NCBI GenBank assembly: GCA_002309715.1
Contig: DBXW01000005.1
Span: 421,493 to 449,074 of the forward strand
DNA: 27,582 nt
Direction: 5' to 3'
Source of the DNA: Candidatus Avelusimicrobium cornigerorum
GTDB taxonomy: Bacteria > Elusimicrobiota > Elusimicrobia > Elusimicrobiales > Elusimicrobiaceae
Shown: one piece after another, positions 1 to 6,695 of the stretch
Position numbering within the stretch: position 1 is the first letter of the stretch
How the letters are laid out: the number at the start of each line of letters is the position of its first letter
Made by a program: the position numbers and the translations under genes
The notes under the pieces: model-generated
The model's input: only the letters and a program-made list of their open reading frames with translations
What the model was told of the DNA's origin: nothing
The model's database searches: none

Positions 1-433
1 GGGCTTGTAAGGCCGCCGCTAACGATAAGGCCGCTACTTCGCTGACGGTTTGATTAGACGAATCCACCAAATTCTTATATACGGTGGCGGCTTGCGCATA
101 ATTTTCACCGGCATATAAAATATCCCCTTTTAATAATTGGGCATATTCGGCTGCCGGGGTATTTTTAAAATTTTCGGCAACGGCGTCTAATTCTTTAAAA
201 CCTTTTTGCTCATCTTGCATAAGTACAAGTTGCGCGTTGTAATAGGCCGCCCATGAATTTTCCGTTATGCTTTTGCAGTGATTTACATAGACAGACACGC
301 CGACAATAACCAAAATTACTGCGGCTAGCGCAATAAGTACGCGCGATTGATTGGCTTTATAAAAACAGATAAGTTTAGATAAACCATCAGTTAAAAAATC
401 TTTTTCCGCCGGGGCGGTAGTTTGTTTGTTCAT
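1..433 (-). CDS. TPR-like single-pass membrane protein (YfgM-like), C-terminus outside the window
   Basis: Reading the minus strand from the ATG at 433 gives 144 open codons running off the window edge. The first ~27 residues are polar, followed by one hydrophobic segment (about residues 28-48, VLIALAAVILVIVGVSVYV). After that comes an alanine/tyrosine-rich helical region with TPR-like spacing (ENFKNTPAAEYAQLLKGDIL, then YAGENYAQAATVYKNLV). This short cytoplasmic tail, one TM and external TPR layout is that of the YfgM/PF09976 group, whose E. coli member works with the SecYEG translocon and periplasmic chaperones; that role is not shown here. The start is supported by a TATAAT at 440-445 that would place transcription initiation on the ATG itself. 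No SD is visible. It lies 36 bp downstream of the dCMP deaminase gene on the same strand. Family assignment is by pattern only. Confidence 0.65.
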   Translation of the reverse strand, partial: MNKQTTAPAEKDFLTDGLSKLICFYKANQSRVLIALAAVILVIVGVSVYVNHCKSITENSWAAYYNAQLVLMQDEQKGFKELDAVAENFKNTPAAEYAQLLKGDILYAGENYAQAATVYKNLVDSSNQTVSEVAALSLAAALQA

Positions 434-439
434 ACTTAT

Positions 440-445
440 ATTATA
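440..445 (-). promoter_or_regulatory. -10 box TATAAT of an apparently leaderless promoter
   Basis: A perfect TATAAT on the minus strand ends 7 nt before the A of the start codon at 433, so the expected transcription start coincides with the ATG. No clear -35 (TTGACA-like) and no Shine-Dalgarno are seen. The same geometry recurs at 1378-1383 and 2049-2054. Confidence 0.5.
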
Positions 446-469
446 GTAAATTTAGCGCTTGCGTACACG

Positions 470-976
470 CTAGGCCAAATCTTCCTCGGTGAGTTGCCGG
501 CATTCAATACCGTTTTTCTGAAGGAAGTAAATGCCTTCTTGGCTGCGGTCGTACATATTTTTGTAGAACACTTTTTTAATGCCCGCGCTGACAATTACTT
601 TAGCGCAATGCACGCAGGGCGACCACGTTACATATACCGTTCCCCCTTGGGTGGCAATGCCGTTTTTAGCCGCAAAGGAAATAGCATTTTGCTCGGCATG
701 GAGTTCGTTTTCAATGGACCATTTTCCGTGCAAATCATAAAATGTGCGGCTGGCCATAAATTCTTCATAGGAAGGGAATTGGTCTTTGTAATTTTTTTCG
801 TACACGGCACGGAAGTTATCTTCGCAGTGCATCTGCCCGGTGGGCGTACCGTTAAAACCAATGCTGATGACGCGGTTGTCTTTTACGAGCACCGCGCCGA
901 CGTGTAAGCGGCAGCAGGTGGATTGATCGGCCACCAATTCTGCCATTTTAATAAAAAGTTTATGTTTGTTTTTCAT
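470..976 (-). CDS. Deoxycytidylate (dCMP) deaminase
   Basis: This 168-residue protein has the zinc-dependent cytidine/dCMP deaminase signature: H93-A94-E95 (zinc ligand plus catalytic glutamate, in ELHAEQNAIS) and P120-C121-x-x-C124 (the two cysteine ligands, in WSPCVHCAK). The N-terminal block (VGAVLVKDNRVISIGFNGTP) is typical of the dCMP deaminase/ComEB family. The expected reaction is dCMP to dUMP, feeding thymidylate synthesis in the cytoplasm. Length is normal for the family. The start is supported by an upstream AAGGAT-type SD and a TATAAT about 20 nt upstream on the minus strand, so it probably has its own promoter. It sits between the DUF486 gene and the TPR protein, with no functional link evident. 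Substrate (dCMP rather than cytidine) is inferred from family resemblance. Confidence 0.9.
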   Translation of the reverse strand: MKNKHKLFIKMAELVADQSTCCRLHVGAVLVKDNRVISIGFNGTPTGQMHCEDNFRAVYEKNYKDQFPSYEEFMASRTFYDLHGKWSIENELHAEQNAISFAAKNGIATQGGTVYVTWSPCVHCAKVIVSAGIKKVFYKNMYDRSQEGIYFLQKNGIECRQLTEEDLA

Positions 977-1026
977 GGGAGATCCTTACTTACTCATTAT
1001 ATTTTGTTTCCGCCGTACTGTGCAAG

Positions 1027-1050
1027 CAAAAAAATGGTTTACCACTTTTT
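1027..1050 (-). terminator. Possible Rho-independent terminator of the DUF486 gene
   Basis: On the minus strand an A/T-rich hairpin (AAAAGTGG, loop TAAA, CCATTTTTTT with one G-T pair) overlaps the stop codon of the DUF486 gene and runs directly into the T tract. The stem is weak, so this is tentative. Confidence 0.4.
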
Positions 1051-1371
1051 GAAAACGAAAAATACTGCCGCCACCAAACATAAAAAACCGATGAGGTGGT
1101 TCCACTTGAAAGTTTCCTTAAAATACACCATGGAAAACCCGGCAAACACGATTAGCGTGATGACTTCCTGCATGACTTTAAGTTGTGTGACGGTAAAGTA
1201 CTCGTGGCCCCAGCGGTTGGCCGGCACCTGAAAACAATACTCAATAAAAGCAATCGCCCAACTGGCGACGATAATCGTCATCATAGACGCATTTTTGAAT
1301 TTTAGGTGGCCGTACCACGCTATAATCATAAAAAGGTTTGCAATACACAGAAGAATAACGGTTCTAAGCAT
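1039..1371 (-). CDS. DMT-superfamily small membrane protein, DUF486 (PF04342)
   Basis: This 110-residue protein is almost entirely hydrophobic with four predicted membrane helices (about residues 2-18, 28-46, 68-84, 91-108). It matches the DUF486 pattern: AWYGHLK near residue 18, PANRWG near residue 50, QLKVMQEVITLIVF around 63-76, and an aromatic C-terminus ending VFFVFKKW. The family belongs to the drug/metabolite transporter superfamily; substrates are unknown. It presumably acts in the inner membrane, perhaps as a dimer like other four-helix DMT proteins. The start ATG is preceded by TATAAT exactly 7 nt upstream and no SD, which suggests a leaderless transcript. It lies 109 bp downstream of the riboswitch-like leader and its 70-residue ORF, but the promoter at 1378-1383 makes it at least partly independent of them. 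Confidence 0.85.
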   Translation of the reverse strand: MLRTVILLCIANLFMIIAWYGHLKFKNASMMTIIVASWAIAFIEYCFQVPANRWGHEYFTVTQLKVMQEVITLIVFAGFSMVYFKETFKWNHLIGFLCLVAAVFFVFKKW

Positions 1372-1377
1372 ATATAT

Positions 1378-1383
1378 ATTATA
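1378..1383 (-). promoter_or_regulatory. -10 box TATAAT, leaderless geometry, DUF486 gene
   Basis: A perfect TATAAT on the minus strand ends 7 nt before the A of the ATG at 1371, with no SD between. Transcription is expected to start at the start codon. Confidence 0.5.
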
Positions 1384-1480
1384 TAACTTCTGCAGGCGGT
1401 AAAATAAAAAGACGTTATTGGGCCTAGGGGATGATGCTTCATTTTATGCAGTTATAATGGGGGCATCCCGAACGTAAATT

Positions 1481-1693
1481 TTATGATTTGCGTACACAAT
1501 GCATTAAGTCATACTTAAGTGCTTTTACGATACAGTGTAGCGCGTGTAAATCGTCCGAAAACGGTACAACGTCTTTGTCAAACTCATCCGGCAATCGGGT
1601 ACGCAGGTTATCTAATTGTGCAAGTAGTAAGCCCAGGCGTTTTTCGGCTTCGGCGGTACTCCACAGGGCATTTGTTAGTTTGTCGGCTGTCAT
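1481..1693 (-). CDS. Small hypothetical protein (70 aa) behind a structured RNA leader
   Basis: I do not recognise this protein. It is soluble, mostly helical by composition, with a heptad-like N-terminal half (EAEKRLGLLLAQLDNLRTRL) and a second amphipathic stretch (DDLHALHCIVKALKYDLMHC) containing two cysteines (54 and 66). There is no signal peptide or membrane segment. The start ATG at 1693 has a good SD, GGGAGA at 1704-1699, spaced 5 nt. The feature that makes it credible is the upstream DNA: a promoter, a 250-nt structured leader and an intrinsic terminator that ends only 24 nt before the ATG. It is therefore the gene controlled by that leader, if the leader is cis-acting. No clear terminator follows before the DUF486 promoter, so read-through into that membrane protein gene is possible. 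Confidence 0.6.
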   Translation of the reverse strand: MTADKLTNALWSTAEAEKRLGLLLAQLDNLRTRLPDEFDKDVVPFSDDLHALHCIVKALKYDLMHCVRKS

Positions 1694-1698
1694 AATAG

Positions 1699-1945
1699 TC
1701 TCCCGATAACAGCCACAAAAAAACGGCTGTTATACCTGAGCCGAAGAAGTGACCCCAATATAACAGCCGTAGTTTGCCGCTCCGAAGAGCGGCAAACATT
1801 GGGTATAAACAAGCCGGGTAATTAGTCCGTCTGTGTTTATACCTAAACGGCTGTTTTTGGACTTCTTCGTGCCACAGTTTCCCATAGCTCGCTGCTTTCG
1901 CAGTTCCAAAAACAGATTAAATTTTTTAGCAGATTTTATCCTGCT
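1699..1945 (-). promoter_or_regulatory. Candidate riboswitch/attenuator leader RNA (unrecognised class)
   Basis: Seen on the minus strand, 5' to 3', with pairings given as plus coordinates. Hairpin 1941-1945/1928-1932. An 11-bp helix P2, 1905-1915/1851-1861 (CTGTTTTTGGA with its complement), encloses a GAAA tetraloop hairpin (1900-1903/1892-1895) and a short GU-rich hairpin (1884-1888/1871-1875). A perfect 10-bp helix P3 is 1834-1843/1802-1811. An 11-bp UUCG-loop hairpin P4 is 1787-1797/1772-1782. A 12-bp terminator stem is 1759-1770/1723-1734, followed by U7. Four alternating segments compete: A (AACAGCCGU, 1855-1847), B (ACGGCUGUUAUA, 1770-1759), A' (UAUAACAGCCGU, 1734-1723) and B' (GGCUGUUAU, 1714-1706). 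B:A' is the terminator; A:B together with A':B' would be the antiterminated form, and A overlaps P2. The SD of the 70-aa gene follows B'. I match it to no known riboswitch, tmRNA, 6S, SRP or RNase P core. The switching logic and any ligand are inference. Confidence 0.7.
1717..1770 (-). terminator. Intrinsic terminator inside the structured leader
   Basis: On the minus strand a perfect 12-bp stem (1759-1770 with 1723-1734) with a 24-nt loop is followed at once by seven T residues (1723-1717). The loop holds ACUUCUUCG (1750-1742), which is complementary over 9 nt to CGAAGAAGU (1869-1861) inside the P2 domain. The unusually long loop and the extra copies of the stem sequence on both sides argue for a regulated rather than a plain terminator. 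Confidence 0.75.
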
Positions 1946-1951
1946 TCTTTC

Positions 1952-1980
1952 ATTATAACAAATTTGGTTTATTGCAATAA
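1952..1980 (-). promoter_or_regulatory. Promoter of the structured leader RNA
   Basis: A perfect TATAAT lies at 1957-1952 on the minus strand. Only a weak -35 (TTATTG, 1980-1975, spacer 17) is seen. Transcription should start near 1945, right at the first hairpin of the leader. Confidence 0.5.
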
Positions 1981-2048
1981 AAAGAGGACCTTGCGTGTTC
2001 TTATAGTAAGTAGTGTAAAAATCTAATAGGGCAAACGTCTGAAATTTA

Positions 2049-2054
2049 TATAAT
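2049..2054 (+). promoter_or_regulatory. -10 box TATAAT, leaderless geometry, efflux operon
   Basis: A perfect TATAAT ends 7 nt before the A of the TolC start codon at 2061. No SD and no strong -35 are present. If used, the operon mRNA begins at the ATG. Confidence 0.5.
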
Positions 2055-2060
2055 AGTATT

Positions 2061-3434
2061 ATGAAGAGATTTTGGTTAATTACAAGTAGTATCGGAATGT
2101 TATTTTTCTCGCCGTTGACATACGCGGCGGATGATTTGTTGCCGTCGGCCGGCTTATATGCGCAAGATGCCAAATCGTCGGAAATTGATCCGTTGCGTTT
2201 AACGCCCGCCCAAAAAGAGGAGTTGGATAAACTCCTTTCCGGCACACTTACGGTGGAAGATTGTATCCGTATTGCACTGGCGCACAGCCCCAAAGCCGTC
2301 AGCGCGCAACTTGCCGTACAAGAGGCGCAAATTCAAGTCAATTTAGCCAAAGGCGAGTTTTTGCCGACGGCTAAAGCAACGGCATCCCAAGGATATACGG
2401 TTTCCAACCCGGAAGGCCGCTCTACGTCAGACCACGGCTCTTCTAACGTATCGGTGCAAGCGCAATGGTCTATTAGCGGCATTACCGATAAAGTGCGTAC
2501 CGTTAAAATACAAAAATTACAATTAGAACAAGCCCAACTTGATTTGAATAACCAAGTTAATTTAATTACCCGCAATGTTAAACGTGCGTACTATGCGTTG
2601 GCGGCGGCCTTGCGTGCGGTGGATATCCGTCAAAAATCACGTGATTTGTACCAAGAACAATACGACCGCACTTCTGAATTTTACAAGCAAGGTCTGCGTC
2701 CTAAAGTAGACGTAACCACGGCGGAAGTAAACTTAAATAACGAAAAACTGCGTCTTATCCGCGCGCAAAATTTGGTCAAAAGTACTTCGGCCAATTTGGC
2801 TAATGTTATGGGTATTACCACGCCCAAACAACTTACGGTCAGCCAAGTAAAAGGCATAGATAAGTGGGATATTTCTTTTGACGAGGCCGTCAAAACTGCC
2901 TACGAAAATAGGCCGGATGTGCTGGCGTCTAAGTCTAAAGCGCAAGTCGGGCAGATGAAAGTAAATCAGGCCAAAGCCGCTTATTTGCCGACGTTTTCTT
3001 TTTCCGCCGGGTTTAATAAATACGACGAAGATTTACATTTAGATAACGAAGAAACCCGGTTGTTGGCGGCGGTGGAGATTCCGCTTTTCAGTGCATTTAA
3101 AACGTATAACGGCGTCAAACAAGCGCGGCTTAATTTGGAACGCATTAACAACTCCAACCGCAGTTTGTTAAATGATGTTTTTTTAGACGTACAAAGTGCC
3201 TATATCAGTATGCAAGAAGCGGCCGAAAGCGTGCCGATAGCCGAACTTAACGTTACCAAGGCCAAGGAAAATTTGGACCTGGCCAAAGGCCGCTACAACG
3301 AAGGCATTGGAGATATTATTGAACTCAAAGACGCGGAAGTTTCCTACACGGATGCCGAGTTGAGTTTACTGACTGCACGCTATGATTACGCGTCTGCAGT
3401 AGCCGATTTGAAACAAGCAATGGGGACAAACTAA
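2061..3434 (+). CDS. TolC-family outer-membrane efflux channel
   Basis: This 457-residue protein starts with a signal peptide (hydrophobic core about residues 4-20, likely cleavage after TYA at 22). It then has two OEP-type repeats: about 60-260 starting SGTLTVEDCIRIALAHSP, and about 270-455 starting ISFDEAVKTAYENRPDV. Each has long alanine/glutamine-rich helices and the usual SxSAxFxK-like beta-strand regions (FSFSAGFNKYDEDLHLDNE). Such proteins form the trimeric barrel and periplasmic tunnel of tripartite efflux or type I secretion machines. It is the first gene of a four-gene operon, and the adaptor begins 1 nt after its stop. The start is chosen for the signal peptide. No SD is seen, in line with a leaderless transcript. 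Substrates cannot be told from the sequence. Confidence 0.92.
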   Translation: MKRFWLITSSIGMLFFSPLTYAADDLLPSAGLYAQDAKSSEIDPLRLTPAQKEELDKLLSGTLTVEDCIRIALAHSPKAVSAQLAVQEAQIQVNLAKGEFLPTAKATASQGYTVSNPEGRSTSDHGSSNVSVQAQWSISGITDKVRTVKIQKLQLEQAQLDLNNQVNLITRNVKRAYYALAAALRAVDIRQKSRDLYQEQYDRTSEFYKQGLRPKVDVTTAEVNLNNEKLRLIRAQNLVKSTSANLANVMGITTPKQLTVSQVKGIDKWDISFDEAVKTAYENRPDVLASKSKAQVGQMKVNQAKAAYLPTFSFSAGFNKYDEDLHLDNEETRLLAAVEIPLFSAFKTYNGVKQARLNLERINNSNRSLLNDVFLDVQSAYISMQEAAESVPIAELNVTKAKENLDLAKGRYNEGIGDIIELKDAEVSYTDAELSLLTARYDYASAVADLKQAMGTN

Positions 3435-3435
3435 T

Positions 3436-4671
3436 ATGAAACAAATACTAATTAATATCTGGCATGGATTTTGGAATATGAGTTGGTGGAAAAAACTCAT
3501 TATTCTGCTAATTTTATTGGCGGTAGCGTGGTGGATAAAAGGGCATTTTTTCAAATCTGCTCCTATGCCGCAATACCGTTTGGCCCCCGTCAAACGCGGG
3601 GACATTGTGGATATGGTGGAAGCGTCAGGGCCGATTAACCCCGTCAACACCACGCAAGTCGGCGCGCTTGTGTCCGGCGAAATTTTAAACATCTACGTGG
3701 ATTATAACAGCGAAGTCAAAAAAGGCGATTTGATGGCTGTGATTGACCAAACCCAAATCTTGGCGCAACTGGCCGAAGCCAAAGCCAGCCTTTCGTCTGC
3801 CAAGGAAAATTTGGAATCGGCCGAAGTATCCTATCGCTTATCCAAGAAAAACTACGAGCGCTACGAAGCCTTATATAAGAAAAACTATGTTTCCAAAGTA
3901 AACTTAGAAGAGCACGAGTTGGCTTATGCCAATGCCAAAAGTTCGTTAAACTCTGCCCAAGCCAGTGTGGTGCGTGCGCAATCCAACGTGGATACGGCCG
4001 AGAAAAATCTCTCTAATACCAAGATAGTCTCCCCCATTGACGGGGTGGTTCTCACGCGTAAAGTCAGCGAAGGGCAAACCATTACCGCCGGGTTTTCCAC
4101 GCCGGAACTTTTTGTGGTAGCGCAAGATTTAACCAAGATGCAAATTGAGGCCAAAGTGTCCGAAGCGGATATCGTCAAAATCAAAGCCGGACAACGTGCC
4201 GAATTTACGTTAGACGGTTACATGGGCGAAAAATTTAACGGTACCGTGCGCCAAGTGCGTACCAACTACGTGGATACGTCTTCTTCGGCTAGCGGAAGCA
4301 CGTCGTATACGGTAATTGTAGACGTTAATAATGAAGACTTGCGTTTAAAACCCGGTATGACGGCCACTATGACCATTTTTACGCAAGAGAAAAAAGATGT
4401 TTTGACCGTGCCCAACGAGGCGTTACGTTTTTCCCCTTCTTCCAACAAAAAAACGTATGAAAACACCGGCGTGTGGAAAATGCAGCGCGGTAAAGCGCCC
4501 GAGCGTGTAGATGTAACAATCGGTATTATTGCCGCTAAAACCACGGAAATTGTTTCGGGTAATATTCAAGAGAAAGATATGGTTATTGTGGGTGAAAATA
4601 ATTTGAAAGCGTCTGCCGGCACCGCTTTCGGCGCACCGCCCCGGATGGGTGGCGGCAACCGGCGCCGCTAA
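3436..4671 (+). CDS. MacA-like periplasmic adaptor (HlyD/RND-type membrane fusion protein)
   Basis: This 411-residue protein has an N-terminal membrane anchor (about residues 19-36, KKLIILLILLAVAWWI). A barrel-sandwich half (GALVSGEILNIYVDYNSEVKKGDLM, residues 76-100 region) is followed by a long coiled-coil hairpin (about 107-190). The second lipoyl half follows (IVSPIDGVVLTRKVSEGQTI), then a beta-barrel domain ending LKPGMTATMTI. This is the standard membrane-fusion-protein order. Its role is to bridge the inner-membrane MacB-like transporter to the TolC-like channel. The C-terminus is a short glycine/arginine-rich tail (RMGGGNRRR). It is tightly packed between the TolC gene (1 nt upstream) and the ATPase gene (15 nt downstream), so the four proteins very likely form one pump. 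The exact subfamily (MacA versus other ABC-linked adaptors) is inferred from the neighbours. Confidence 0.9.
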   Translation: MKQILINIWHGFWNMSWWKKLIILLILLAVAWWIKGHFFKSAPMPQYRLAPVKRGDIVDMVEASGPINPVNTTQVGALVSGEILNIYVDYNSEVKKGDLMAVIDQTQILAQLAEAKASLSSAKENLESAEVSYRLSKKNYERYEALYKKNYVSKVNLEEHELAYANAKSSLNSAQASVVRAQSNVDTAEKNLSNTKIVSPIDGVVLTRKVSEGQTITAGFSTPELFVVAQDLTKMQIEAKVSEADIVKIKAGQRAEFTLDGYMGEKFNGTVRQVRTNYVDTSSSASGSTSYTVIVDVNNEDLRLKPGMTATMTIFTQEKKDVLTVPNEALRFSPSSNKKTYENTGVWKMQRGKAPERVDVTIGIIAAKTTEIVSGNIQEKDMVIVGENNLKASAGTAFGAPPRMGGGNRRR

Positions 4672-4686
4672 AAACAGGAGCCGCCT

Positions 4687-5370
4687 ATGGCACTGATTGA
4701 TACGCGAAATTTATACAAGATCTACAAACTCGGCGACGTGGAAGTGCGCGCGCTTAACGGCGTGAGCGTGTCCATTGACAAGGGCGAGTTCGTGGCAGTT
4801 ATGGGACCGTCCGGTTCGGGAAAATCTACGTTTATGAACATTTTAGGGTGTTTAGATAAACCGACCAGCGGATCCTATATGCTTGACGGAATAGACGTTA
4901 CGGCTACCGATTTATCCAAACTGGCCGGCGTTAGAAACCGCAAAATCGGCTTTGTGTTCCAAGGTTTTAACTTAATTAAGCGCACGACGGCTATTGAAAA
5001 TGTGGAATTGCCTATGATTTATAACCATACCCCTGCGCGTGAACGGCGTGAAAAAGCACTGGCGGCCTTAAAAGCCGTGGGATTAGAACAACGCGCTTAC
5101 CACTTGCCTAACCAACTATCCGGCGGTCAGCAGCAACGCGTGGCGATTGCGCGCAGTTTGGTGTGCGACGCACCGATTATCTTTGCCGACGAACCAACCG
5201 GAAACTTAGATACCAAAATGAGTATTGAAGTGATGGAACTTTTCACGCGGCTTAATAAAGAAATGGGCAAAACCGTTATTCTCATTACGCACGAGCCGGA
5301 TATTGCCGAGTATGCCTCGCGGCTTATTAAATTTAAAGACGGCCAAAAAATCAGCGACGAGGTGAAATAA
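4687..5370 (+). CDS. MacB/LolD-type ABC transporter ATPase subunit
   Basis: This 227-residue nucleotide-binding protein has all ABC motifs intact: Walker A GPSGSGKST at residues 40-48, Q-loop glutamine 92 (VFQGFNL), signature LSGGQQQ at 144-150, Walker B IIFADEP with catalytic E169, D-loop GNLD, and H-loop H202. Sequence and length match the LolD/MacB ATPase group, in which the ATPase powers a mechanotransmission permease rather than a classic translocation pore. In E. coli MacB the ATPase and permease are fused; here they are two genes separated by 1 nt. The SD CAGGAG sits 7 nt before the ATG. It is expected to form a homodimer bound to two copies of the permease encoded next. Confidence 0.95.
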   Translation: MALIDTRNLYKIYKLGDVEVRALNGVSVSIDKGEFVAVMGPSGSGKSTFMNILGCLDKPTSGSYMLDGIDVTATDLSKLAGVRNRKIGFVFQGFNLIKRTTAIENVELPMIYNHTPARERREKALAALKAVGLEQRAYHLPNQLSGGQQQRVAIARSLVCDAPIIFADEPTGNLDTKMSIEVMELFTRLNKEMGKTVILITHEPDIAEYASRLIKFKDGQKISDEVK

Positions 5371-5371
5371 T

Positions 5372-6604
5372 ATGTGGGATTCTTTTGTAGCGATTTTCAA
5401 AATTTCATTAAAATCAATTTTCGCCAACAAAATGCGTGCCGCGTTGACAAGTTTAGGTATTATTATCGGCGTGTCGGCGGTAATTACGGTGCTTGCCGTT
5501 GGGGCGGCTACCAAAAAAAGCATTACCGACCGCTTTTCCAATATGGGTACGAACATTTTGTTTTTGCGCCAGCCGTGGGATTTGGATGAAAGCATTTCTT
5601 CCCCTAAAGACGTTACTATGGATGACGTGCGTGCAATTCGCGAAGTGCCCGGGGTGGACGCGGTTGCCCCGTATATCCAAAAAAGTTTTAACGTAAAATA
5701 TAAAAATACCAGCGTGGGGTTAAGCGTGCTGGCTACCGACACCGATATTTTTAAGGCGTATGATTGGACGGTGGAAAAAGGACGCGAACTGACAGAGCGC
5801 GAAATCAACAACTACGGACAAGTGATGGTTATCGGGGCCACGTCGGCTAAAACGATTTTCGGCGACGTGGATCCACTCAATAAAACCGTTGTGTTAGATA
5901 ACATCCCCTTTACCGTAGTAGGTATTACCAAAAAAACAGGCTCTACCGGTTTTGGGTTTAATATGGATGAAGGTGCGCTCATCCCATATACGACGGGTAA
6001 AGTCAAAATGAGTTCGGGCGGGTTTGGCGGTAGTTCTAACCGACGTGCGTTGGACCGGGTAGTTATCAAAGTGGCCGATTTTGACAACATTGAAAACATG
6101 AAGGTGGACATTGCTAACACCGTGCGTAACACGCACCGCATTCATCCGCTAGGTAAAGACGATTTCCAGTTAGATGATATGGCCTCGTTTGTAGAGCAAG
6201 CCAAAAGCACAGCAAGCACCATTAGCCTATTTTTGGGTGTGATTGGCGCCATTTCGCTGATTGTAGGCGGTATCGGAGTAATGAACATTATGCTCGTGTC
6301 GGTAACGGAGCGCACGCGCGAAATAGGTATTCGTATGGCGATTGGCGCGACCAGTTGGAATATCCGCATGCAGTTTTTGGGCGAGGCGGTTACGCTTTCC
6401 TGTATGGGTGGACTTATCGGCATTCTTATCGGTGTGATTTTTACGCTGTTTGTGTCTAAATATATGTCGCTACAAGCACATTTAAGTTTGTGGGCAATTT
6501 TGATCTCGGCCGGGTTTTCGGCGGCCACCGGGGTTTTCTTCGGGTTTTATCCGGCGTATAAAGCCTCTAAACTTACTCCGATAGATGCGCTTAGGTACGA
6601 GTAA
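5372..6604 (+). CDS. MacB-like ABC transporter permease (FtsX/MacB_PCD fold)
   Basis: This 410-residue membrane protein starts with a cytoplasmic amphipathic helix and TM1 (about residues 22-44, MRAALTSLGIIIGVSAVITVLAVG). A large periplasmic MacB_PCD domain (about 45-275) follows, then three C-terminal TM helices (about 280-305, 335-360, 370-395) with the FtsX-family motif ERTREIGIRMAIGAT near residues 315-329 and the PAYKASKLTPIDALRYE end. This is the standard topology of MacB-type permeases. It is the last gene of the efflux operon and is followed by a strong terminator. With the preceding genes it should build a complete inner-membrane to outer-membrane export machine; cargo might be macrolides, lipopeptides or small proteins, which the sequence does not decide. 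Confidence 0.93.
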   Translation: MWDSFVAIFKISLKSIFANKMRAALTSLGIIIGVSAVITVLAVGAATKKSITDRFSNMGTNILFLRQPWDLDESISSPKDVTMDDVRAIREVPGVDAVAPYIQKSFNVKYKNTSVGLSVLATDTDIFKAYDWTVEKGRELTEREINNYGQVMVIGATSAKTIFGDVDPLNKTVVLDNIPFTVVGITKKTGSTGFGFNMDEGALIPYTTGKVKMSSGGFGGSSNRRALDRVVIKVADFDNIENMKVDIANTVRNTHRIHPLGKDDFQLDDMASFVEQAKSTASTISLFLGVIGAISLIVGGIGVMNIMLVSVTERTREIGIRMAIGATSWNIRMQFLGEAVTLSCMGGLIGILIGVIFTLFVSKYMSLQAHLSLWAILISAGFSAATGVFFGFYPAYKASKLTPIDALRYE

Positions 6605-6620
6605 AATTGATTCGTTTTTT

Positions 6621-6650
6621 TACCGCTCTTTGTAGAGCGGTATTTTTTTA
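6621..6650 (+). terminator. Rho-independent terminator of the efflux operon
   Basis: A 9-bp stem, TACCGCTCT with AGAGCGGTA around a TTGT loop, is followed by a run of T residues. It lies 17 bp after the permease stop codon. Confidence 0.85.
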
Positions 6651-6695
6651 TACAATAAAAGTGCAATAAAAATTCTACTTTTGGGTTATATATAT

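Noticed and set aside
422..907. Plus-strand open frame over the dCMP deaminase gene
   Set aside because: It is antisense to a gene with intact catalytic motifs, has no SD, and its translation has no recognisable features.
1699..1945. Leader as tmRNA, 6S RNA, SRP RNA, RNase P RNA or a known riboswitch
   Set aside because: None of the core signatures is present: no tRNA-like end of tmRNA, no SRP GGAAG loop domain, no RNase P conserved regions I and V, no single long rod as in 6S, and no B12, TPP, FMN, SAM, T-box or c-di-GMP consensus. The multi-branched shape with alternating segments does not fit them.
1481..1960. Type III toxin-antitoxin system or retron
   Set aside because: The upstream RNA is not an array of short tandem antitoxin repeats, the downstream protein (70 aa) is too small for ToxN, and there is no reverse transcriptase gene.
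1730..2293. Minus-strand open frame over the structured leader and the TolC start
   Set aside because: It crosses the promoter and stem-loops and the TolC signal peptide region; composition is not protein-like.
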